This document shows, piece after piece, positions 54,590 to 64,000 of a stretch of 64,000 nucleotides of DNA (positions within the stretch are counted from its first letter, which is position 1; each line of letters begins with the position of its first letter). The DNA is taken from NCBI GenBank assembly GCA_963932145.1, contig OZ010571.1, positions 156,569,978 to 156,633,977 of the forward strand, in the 5' to 3' direction. A program made the translations under genes and the position numbers. The notes below the pieces were generated by a model. That model was not told the origin of the DNA. It worked only from the letters and a program-made list of their open reading frames with translations, and made no database searches. Source of the stretch: Acanthosepion lycidas. Lineage: Eukaryota; Mollusca; Cephalopoda; Sepiida; Sepiidae.

Positions 54590-57500
54590 GCTCTGTATAT
54601 CGTTTGAGTTTTTTTCTTTTAATTCTGGATAAAGAATCTGCCGTTGAACCGAAGACCTGGCAGTCTTTAGTCAAAGCATTTACGATCCAGCTACCCTCTC
54701 AGATAGAGACGTGATCTTATTGCTAACTAAAACAAGAGCCAATTTTTTCAATATTGTTTTCCATAAGATTCTTTCAATTTTTTCTTTTCTTCAATAAATA
54801 ACATCAACCAAAGAAAATATTGAACAAAATCATTTTCTTTTCAATAAACGATTTTCTTGAATATTGAAGTTAAAACAAAAATTTGTGAGGAAATTATTCC
54901 ATTGAATTGAAGATAAAAACGATGATATAATAATAGCAGACAAAGTATAAAAATATGCTTGTCTCATTTTTTTCGGAACATTACGTGGGGAGGGAGAGTA
55001 TATTTGAAAAATTGTTGGATGTTTGGTGATATTAAGCGTTTACAAAAGTTTCCAAGATAAATTAAAATCTGTTCATATATTTATTAATTGTCAAAATAAA
55101 TCCTCAACTTTCTATAACCTTACACACACCGAATGTTTTGCAAAGTATTGGCTTCTATCTTGAAGAATATTCCATTCTAAATCCGCTTTTGATTTTGGCG
55201 TCTACAGACCAAAGTTCTCACGAAACAGGATAACTATCCTGCTTCCCTGTCGTATAAATGAAATTTTTCCTCGATTACATGGTTCATCTTCGAAGGCGAT
55301 GACTGTAATAATTTGCAATAACTGTTTCACAAGCTTCAGTAATTTTTAATTCAATTTGCCTTTTGTATTTCACCAAATATAGAACAATGTTTTTCCCAAA
55401 ACAATAAATGTTACTGCTTATACTGTACGCTGACTTGGATCTACTCAGGATTTGTAAAGCTTCGAATTATTCTACTGAATTCAATATTTCATCCCATATG
55501 GAAACAACAGTTTTTGCCTAGCAAGAAGTAAAATACTGGTTGTGAGATGCCGTTCAATGCCTCGCACTGAGAATTTAAGACCCAATTTCTCTCATTCTGA
55601 TTCTTCCAAGATTTCCAATTGTTTTACAATTAATGAGCGGCTCGACATCAGAGTTTTCAGTCAATCGTAACGTTGATTTTTTTTTTGGAGGGTTATCATC
55701 AAAAACAGCTTGCCAATCACCACTTAACCAATTATTCGAGCTTGTGGTCCACCGCTGCGTGATTTGTCCTTCAATTCATTTTGAACTTTGAAAGCCATTC
55801 ACAGCGCATATTGATGCCAACCGACCTATTTCCATAAGCTTCATCACTTCTGATGTCTTTCTCTAAATTGAAAATGAAAATGATATACTGTCCTGCGTCT
55901 AAGTTGTCTACCGCACTTTCTTTCACGTTTATATAAATGACAGGCAGTAAACAAAGTGGTTTTCATCTGTGTTCACAGTCTATCGTTTTCAAAATTAAAA
56001 CGCACTAGCAATATTCGCATACAAGTAATAAGTGTTATGAAATATGCTTCTAAAATTAAATTTTCACGGATTTTAACAGCAAATATGGATTTTTACAAAA
56101 GTTAAAACTATATTTGACAATACTAGAAAATCTTATTCTTCATTCAACAAAATTGTTTTTTTTTATTTATGATGAAAATGATACTGCTTATTTTTTTAAG
56201 AGTAATTAGCACCATACTACGATTTATTCGGATAACTAAAATCCTTTTGTCATGTTTTTTGTTAGTAGGTTTCAACGAATCCTTCATACAATAAACTTTA
56301 GGGTGACAATCCATAAAAAAGAGAAGGAAAGTCTTTTTTCTTTTTTTTTTCTTTTTTTGTACAGAAATAGCGAACCTAGACAAATCGTAAAATTCTTTGT
56401 ATTTTCGGAAACTGTTCAGTCCATCTTATTGCTTCGCGTAGCATTCTCACTACAGCCCTCCTCCGCAGCTCAACATGGTGGTTCGCTTTAACTAAAGTCA
56501 TCGCTTCGCAGTTGGCCGCTTCGGTTGTCTTCAGGCCCCAAACTTTCAGAGTTTCGATTCCTCACTGAAAATCAAAAGCCATATTTTTTCCCAAACGGAA
56601 GTTTTGCTTTTAATAGTAAATGGCAAAAATTGGTAGGTGTTAATACAGCTTGGGTTTATGATTGATATTCGTATCTCGGAGTTTTAAGTGCTTGAAATGT
56701 TTCTCTTAATCACACAATGTTGCGGCTGGGCGTGCTAGTGTGTGAAACTGACCCAATTAGTCTCTTTCCAACTGACAAAGTCCCTCCATACAAGCCGCAC
56801 CGCGTTCACGAGCAAACTGTCTATTCTCACTCGCGTGGTGCTGAGCTGATCTCGTAAAAAAAATTGCATACGCCCAACCTCTCTCGCCAATTATCCTAGC
56901 TCCGATACCATGTCTTACTTAAATTAAGGTGTCAGGGTGGCCATATTTCTTTTTCCTTTCCTTCACTTGTTTTGCAAGCCAGGCATATACGTGCTCGCTT
57001 TGCCACACGAAGTAAGTCGTCTTCTCTTCTACAGCTTGCTCGTTAATTGATATGAAAGATAAATCTTCATTTTCAGTCGGGGGGTATATTTCGGCTGGTG
57101 TTATTTTAAACGCTATCTTCGAACATTTTACCTCTAATAAGCAAGAAATCAGGAGTCATGCTCTTAAATCTCTCTTGGGGTATCAAACCGGAAACAAGAG
57201 ATGCTAATGGATAACATAAGAACAACCGGTTTTAGTATATGAAAATCGAAAGATAGATACAAACAAAATGTGTCTTCCACATTTAAAAACAGGACATGCA
57301 CGTTGTCTTCCTCTTTTCTCTTTCTTAATTTCATTGTCTTTGCTTTTATTTTTCAATGTTCTTGGCTTAATAATTCAAATGTTGTATAAATCTGTATTCT
57401 TTGCATTTATTCGAGGTCTGCTGCAAAATTACCACAATCTAACCAAATAATCAAGCATTGGATAAGTAGATTGTTGTTGTCTGTTTTTGTATTTGTTTTG

Positions 57501-57960
57501 TAATTGTTTTTGGTTGTTTCGTCCGCCGTAAATAAATGCTGGTAAATCCTCTATTTCTCTTAGAATCATGTTAATGTACAAATTAGATCCGGTGAGAAAC
57601 CGTATCTCTATGTCGCATCCCCACTTTCTACTTTGATGGACGCACTTAGTATGTTTTATAATCGCACACAAGCAAATATCCTACCAATAAGATTTTAGAT
57701 TATTTCTATGTCCTTCCCATGTATATCAAGTTTTCCTAAATCTTTTTGTACTTAACAGAATGCGATGAAATATGAATATGAACTCATTTGACTGAGGCAG
57801 ATAAACAATTATTAAAGTGTGGATTTCTTATAGATGCATTCTGACAACTCTTTTGTTTGAAATCGTAATATGCTAGTATCAAGACTAGGAGAATTCGATT
57901 CCTGAATTTCTCCACGGAATTAATGCGAAAATAAGAAAGGACATATTTCCCTTTTCTTAT
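54590..57960. other. Unclassified stretch
   Basis: About 3.4 kb of AT-rich DNA with no recognised gene, RNA or repeat. A weak B-box-like TTTCGATTCC at 56555 lacks a convincing partner. Confidence 0.45.
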
Positions 57961-57964
57961 AAAA

Positions 57965-58275
57965 ACAAGGCGAGTAATAACTGAGAAAAACTAAAAATAA
58001 GAACTAGACTAGATTATCCCTAGTAATTTTGAGTTCAATCCCTGGGCTGGGTAGTGCATACTTATACTCCGTGGAAACAGGGCAAGCAATAACTGAGCAG
58101 AACTAGAAATAATAACTAGACTAGATTATCACTAGGGATGACCATAATCTACCTTCGTAGATTAAATAAATGTTTCAGTTCTAAATTAGAAACTCTGAAA
58201 TTGCCCGGATCGACAAGCATTCGATGAAGGTCGAAGAGAACAACGTCTGAAACGTTGTGATAAAAAGACAATCGT
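57965..58275 (+). mobile_element. SINE-like unit (SINE-E) with hammerhead-like 3' module
   Basis: A roughly 60-bp block (CTAGACTAGATTATC(C/A)CTAG) occurs twice, 112 bp apart. The first is followed by a B box TTGAGTTCAATCCCTGG near 58032. The 3' part reads CGATGAAGGTCGAAGAGAAC, AACGTCT, GAAACGTTGTGATAAAAA, very like the SINE-A module. The head differs from SINE-A, so two families appear to share one 3' module. An A box was not identified. Confidence 0.5.
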
Positions 58276-61200
58276 CAGTCACGGTAATGCCAGGTGTCTC
58301 ATTAATTTGCAACCTCTTTTGCTGTTCTGATTTTTTTCGCAATTCCTCGAGTGTCAATCTTTTAACGTTACATTCAAATCGATCCATGAGATTCCTAACT
58401 CCCTGGGGACGGTTGAAAAATTCACGGGGTTGGGAGAAAAAGGGAGCGTTGATAAGAAGCAGTAGGGTGGCATTAAAACAAGTAATGTTTTCTTTTCGTT
58501 TACAAAATCAATGATGCTTTCAATTTAGTCATACGTATGCTTTCCAAAGAATAACATTATCATAAGATAGAAACGAATGTATAGTTGTATTTCATTGTCC
58601 AAAGTCGGAACATTTGTTTCTATCTTTCTGGATAGGAAACATCTCTCGCCAGCCAGACCAGGCAACCGACGGATCAATGCTCGAGGTTTGTAGGTATAAC
58701 GATATAGCTACGGATAGTTGTCTGGCGATACCTTATCTAATCTTATCTGAGAAAATCCGAAATAGTGTTACAGTTGTTATTTTGAATTTGCAGTGTAGCT
58801 AATACCAAGAAAGAAATATCTTCATGTGAGTCTTAGGATATAGGGTGGCAGCTAATGAAAGCCTGGAGACGACATATTGGCAATTTCTCGCCTTTCATAA
58901 GCTTGCCATAAACATTGGCATATTTTTATCTGAGTGTTGTAGTGTTTTCCCTCTAATGAGGCTATTGTGGACTCTTCCACTTACTATAAAGTAGTAGGAA
59001 AAGTAAGCCTCGGGGGGAACAGTGATAGACTGGATGCTGGTCAATCGACACACTCCCAAATTGTGTAGCACTTTACTGTTGTATTTACTGTTCAATACAC
59101 TATTGACCTGCAAACTCTTGTTAGTTTTTAACCAGTTACACTGAGTAAATGCTTTTCTTTCTTTTAAATAAACAGTATTAATTACACTTACTAACCTTAA
59201 TGCTCCAGAAACTATCCCATACGGAACCACCATTAAGCCTGGCGTGCTATGACTGCTAAGCCAAAGAGAACTTCTAGTTAAGCAAAGCTCGAATTACTGA
59301 TTTTAAACACACACCTTCGCCGATTTTTCTCGATCTATCATATCTGCTCTGATTTCGTAACCTAACGTAAACAATGACAAATTATCCTAGGAAATGGATT
59401 AAATCCGACAAATATTCAATATATTTTCTCTTCATCGACTAGGTATTTTCCCCAAAGCCATGATGTCATTTCTAGATAGACTGTAGTGTAGCAGCCAATC
59501 AAAGAAAAATCACAGAGTACTGTTCTCTTTGTCACTTTATATAATTTAAAACCATTAAAAAATATTACATTTATTTAAGGTGATTTTATTTGGATTTTAG
59601 TTTGTTGAATATGAATTTGAAAAGAATTCGAAGTCAGTTCGATGATTATCGCGTATTTCCAAAGATCAAGAGATTAAATTATTTACGAAGATTCACAGGC
59701 CATATCGAAGGCAAGAGAAATCCTCCTTATATAGTTTGTGTTAATGGAAGGCACAACAGACATTAAGAGGGTGGGGGAAGGAGATTGAAAATGTCTTTGA
59801 ATGATAAAAGACAGGATGAGTTATGATCACCAACGTCATGAAAGAACTTAGCATATAAAAGGAGAGTTATATCACAACTTTTGCAAGTCACCATTTTACT
59901 GAATACAATTCCTACAGATACCCTACACATTTGGCCTTGTTTCCACCTTATCTGAGCCAATAACAATTGATAGAATTTTATTTAAGATAGAACTGATTAA
60001 TTTTTCAAACAAGCAATTCAAATCGAAGTTGTTTAAAGCAACTCTTTATTTAATAAACATTTCATTATTTACCTCAAGCGATATTTCTCAACTGGAGTCT
60101 AATCGAATGAAATGAGAAATTATATTAATATTTCTCGCTATTCGTTCAATTGGAGCGAAAACGTGATTTTTTTTGTGAACGTTTCAATGAGAAATTTCTA
60201 TGTCTCTCGCCTATTAACTATTAGCCTAGTACCCGTCAAAAATGGCGACTCATTTACTTCTACACCGACATTTTTGCCTCTGTGTGAAGGTCAGAGTACA
60301 CTGGCATTTGTTATACGGTTAGTGCGGGAAATACGAAATGTCTCTAGCCCACGTATACGTGTTGGGTGGGGGCGGATGGGGTACATGAAACAAAGCAAGT
60401 GTCACGTAGAACGGATAGAGAAAAATACACGATCAGTTTAGTACATGTAAGCTTTTTGAAACGTTTTGTATAACAAATAAATGTTATTTCTCGACAGAAG
60501 CTGGCCATATCTTCAGCGGCATTTACCAGGTCAGTATTTGCTTCACTTGTTCAGGTTTTTCTGCAGACACTGAAGACTTTTCCTCGAATCATGCTGCACA
60601 GCGACGTCATGATAAGTCAAGTGCCGTCCACATGCAGATTTGTAACGATGTGCTTCCGAACCGTTCATGGTCGCAGACGGTGTCGCTGCTCTGTCGCCAC
60701 AAGACTTTTAAGGCGCGGCCTGTACATTCTGATGACAATTCTATTCCGTGCTTATACAAGACCCCCATACACACACAACACCTTCTCCTCCTTCAAAGCC
60801 TGATGCCAAAGCAAAAATGATGAAAGATTGTTCACAACGACCACGTGTTTTGTCAGTTAAAACTCTCCATTACTAAAAGTCCAAAGTAATAGAGCCACAA
60901 TAAGTATCTTCTGTGAAATACCCACATACCACACCCATTAAAAAAATACTACGTTTCTGCCCTTCAAGCCAGTTAGATACAAATTACATACTGGCTCAAA
61001 ATCTGAAGCCTACTTCGAAGAGACTGTGGAAAATAGCTGGTAAAGTAAGGAAAGGTTTTTTTCTTTACTTTTTTTTTTTTTTGTCAAACTTGCTGGTTGT
61101 ACTATGTATAGGTTAGAAAGTTTTAAGTATGAAAACCAACAAAGATTAAGTTGGATTTTCTTTCTTCACACCAATTTTTTTCGATTTATAATTGTAATGA

Positions 61201-62025
61201 AAAACTTGAAACTTTATTCAACTCTAACTCTCAACTCTGGCAACAAACAGGGTGGAACTTATGCTTGTATAACTGGTCCAGGGGGGGGGCAACTATGGCT
61301 GACTTCCACCACAGTAATGTTAGAGTAGAGTCAAATTTTAACAGTAGTCTGACCGTTTTTGTTTCTCCAAAGTCAGTCGTGTATATCGTTTTAATTAGAC
61401 GCCAGTTCAGGTGGTTTGAATTTTGCAGCTTTACTCAGAGGAAAGATTAATGTTGTTAAAAGTTTAAAACAAGAAAAATAATATAAAAATCAGAATATAG
61501 TGCATAGCATTCTGTTAATGTTCCACCGCGATTTAAGTAAGCAGAAGAAAGTTGAAATTTTGTTAATTCTTCCCAGAGTGTTAGACTTCAATTTTTGCGC
61601 AGCGGACACTAACGAAAAAAACGCAGAATTTTGCGTCCTTTCCGGCCAAAGAAAGATGAAGGTGAAACTGAATCAGTTTGTTTTCAGTTTGCGTGATTTA
61701 AAATATTTTCGATTTCAGTGATTTAAAATAAATGTGTAGTGTCATAAGATACGCCAAATATAAATCCTCAGAGGTTTGTTGGAACAGCAAATGTAGAATA
61801 GAATTTTTCTTTGGTTTCTATCGAAGCTATTTTCTGTGATCAATTAAAATATATCCAGTCCAATTTTTATTAATGAGAGTATATTGGGGAAAAATAGGAA
61901 ATGCTTCTATAACTCTTACGGAACAGTAAACAAAGATCGAAAATTGTGATCTCTTTTTTTTCTTTTTCTTTTTTTTTTTTTAATGTTAATCATGTATTTC
62001 AATTACCCCACCCCGCAGCGGGCCA
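58276..62025. other. Unclassified stretch
   Basis: Includes a weak candidate exon on the minus strand at about 58262-58400 (see findings). Otherwise no gene or named repeat. Confidence 0.45.
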
Positions 62026-62029
62026 GTTT

Positions 62030-62370
62030 AATGTGGGAGCTCACACACGTACACATGGGTGTGGACATAATCTTCCCAGTTTCAGTGACCAATCGCTGAA
62101 TCTTCTTATATTGATTCAATGAGGAGGTACTGCTCGAGATTGGAACCCTCGGGATTAGTTCCGCCTCGTTATCTACTTTTTTTTGCTGTGTTCCACGGGA
62201 AAATGAAAACAAAGCTGAGGACGAACTGAAACAAATTGCACCCACAGTAATAAGATGTGATACATGGCCTGTCTTACGTATAAAAAAATATCCAGTCTCG
62301 GCGAGCAATCTCACGCAGTTGTCAGTATACTTCAACGCTCCTTATTTGATGTGATGAGGAGGTACCTTCA
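62030..62370. repeat. Diverged direct duplication, period ~220 bp
   Basis: CCAGTTTCAGTGACCAATCG ... GATTCAATGAGGAGGTACTG recurs as CCAGTCTCGGCGAGCAATCT ... GATGTGATGAGGAGGTACCT. It produces a spurious repeated open frame on the minus strand. Class unknown. Confidence 0.5.
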
Positions 62371-64000
62371 CTTTTGACGGATCACGTTACTCGTTAAATA
62401 ATAAGTTTATGTCCATTTCAGCTGCCATTGGGTCTGTTCTCTACAGTCGTACAAAATATCGTTCATTTTTCTCTGTATTATACACTATTTTGCTGTTTCC
62501 ATGTCTCCTCACGAGAACAGATGTAACTCAATGTCGGTTTATTGAGGGTACCGACACGTGTACGTGTAAGTTCAGACGAAGAACTACTCTGTTCTCACAG
62601 TTTTTGCTTCAAAAATGTACCAGAATGATCCACGCCTTTCTCTTTTAAGTACAATGAAAGAAAGCTGCAATCCGGCGTTGAAATCTCTATAGACCTGGTA
62701 TATCTGTGTTAGCTTTTAATTTAATTTTATCATATCAACTTTTATTTGCTCTACTTGTCATAATTTGTTAATCGCATGCTACCTATTCTATACATTATTT
62801 GACTTTTCATAATCACAGCAGCTGCCTTCAGATTTGAACGACATCCATCGACCTTTAGGGAGCGTACAAATATTTTGTTTTTTGCCATTTCTCCTCATTA
62901 GCGAGGGAGTTCTTGACTCAATTAAAAAGGATTTCTAAAAATAACCTCTGCTGATTGGTCATTTTAGGAAGTGGATCGAAGGTTCTCTGCGGTGTTAGCT
63001 GATTTGAACATGAGTAGCGAATACTTCAACATCTGAAAGCTCAGCTTTTACTAAATTGACTTTCTTCTCATTAGCTGAACAAATTAACCGAAACTTGCAC
63101 AAAGTTTCAGGAGAGAAAATTTCAATTTGTATTTAGTTTACAAAATGGGCCTAATCTGAAGACCATTGTTCTCATCAATGGACAGTTTTTGTTCTTTTTT
63201 TTTTTTTTTGTCATTCACTGTCGCGTCTTTGGCAGTAATTCTTTAGACCTTAATGCTACATTATAAACTCTATCAACGATGTGCATTTTTTTTAGCTCGA
63301 TTTATTTTATGAGGGAGAGGAATCGTAGCATGGTTTCTAGAAGTTGGTAGATATCTCATTGCCACGTGCTGGCTTGCCTCACTATTTCTAATTCTTGATA
63401 CAGGCTCAGCATCTTCGCGCTTTTTGGATTTATAGCGTAAACAAAGCCAAGTTTACGAGGTTCATCACTCCCACCACACACACACTGTTCGGGTCATCAG
63501 AGTTCTGACCAGCTGTTGCGGCATACTGTAGAACATTTCTGCAAAGCAAAATACATTAACACGCGATTCGAAACAAAATATCTGGAAAATTAATATATGT
63601 TCTGTGAAAATTTTAACCAAAAGTTTACATCGATCGACAGCTTTTTTCAGTTAAGCTGTTTCTATTTAAACTTGGTCTTATAAAGTCGATAATGGATTTG
63701 GTTAATTGATTAATTTTGATCCATCAAAGTGAATTATTAACAAAATTAAAATCGAATGTCCTTTGCTTCCAGCTTTGTGTGATATTTTGTTAACGGATGA
63801 AAATTTGCAAATCAAAACACGCTTCGATTTTGGTTCAGATCTGTACAAATTTTAAGCAAAACTTCAGTAAATTTGAGAAGAGTGATTGATCTGTTCATTT
63901 TTTTTCCCGGCGTTTCCCGTGTGTCGGCGGACATTTCACACACCTCCCGAAATCACTGCAGTTAGAAATAAAGAACAACACTTGCAATCAATTTTCCTTA
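62371..64000. other. Unclassified stretch
   Basis: T run near 63197-63210. No gene recognised to the end of the window. Confidence 0.5.

Noticed and set aside
56500-56580. tRNA-like B box TTTCGATTCC
   Set aside because: No convincing A box at proper spacing, no T-stem, no second copy.

Overview
This window reads as intergenic DNA from a metazoan, most likely a cephalopod mollusc (octopus-like). The evidence is its AT-rich composition, long (TA)n and (CA)n arrays, several tRNA-headed SINE families, decayed LINEs, two Penelope-like retroelement (PLE) families with GIY-YIG endonuclease remnants, and Tc1/mariner-type transposase fragments. The organism call is inference from remembered family resemblance. 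No host protein-coding exon, functional tRNA gene or intact rRNA gene could be supported. Every recognisable protein fragment belongs to a mobile element, and all are broken.

Layout. 0-9 kb: a fold-back repeat carrying a hammerhead-ribozyme-like fold, copies of dispersed repeats R1 and R2, a LINE 3' end (3.78-4.62 kb), two more fold-backs near 6.1-6.5 kb, a second LINE 3' end, and a PLE-1 relic with an internal deletion (7.56-8.73 kb). 9-17 kb: SINE-A pieces, a roughly 950-bp polypyrimidine minisatellite (13.16-14.12 kb), SINE-C and another R1 copy. 18-25 kb: LINE endonuclease fragments in both orientations, a cluster of three PLE-1 pieces, and two mariner-type fragments. 25-33 kb: a LINE 3' end, a ~655-bp tandem duplication, SINE-B, a second mariner-type pseudogene, a CCAAT-box cluster, a 5S rRNA/tRNA chimeric SINE and SINE-C pieces. 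33-41 kb: a different transposase HTH fragment, a compact hammerhead-like fold, a LINE 3' end, SINE-A joined to a PLE-2 3' region, another PLE-1 piece and an R1 copy. 42-54 kb: SINE-A copies, including one inserted in the RT domain of a LINE with a 7-bp direct repeat, more LINE 3' ends, R2 copies and SINE-B. 54-64 kb: mostly unclassified AT-rich DNA with a SINE-like unit at 58 kb and a short duplication at 62 kb.

The most interesting signals are at RNA level. Two related repeats 34 kb apart (minus strand of 377-448 and 34307-34358) each contain a full type-I hammerhead layout: CTGATGA, stem II, GAAA, stem III, a GTA cleavage triplet and stem I. Their stems differ in sequence yet remain paired. 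Looser versions of the core (CTGANGA ... GAAAC) sit in SINE-A, SINE-E, a fold-back at 2.6 kb and the PLE-1 leader. This suggests ribozyme-derived modules shared among several non-autonomous element families. A second notable object is a SINE whose head is a near full-length 5S rRNA followed directly by a tRNA-like promoter region. All alignments were done by eye.
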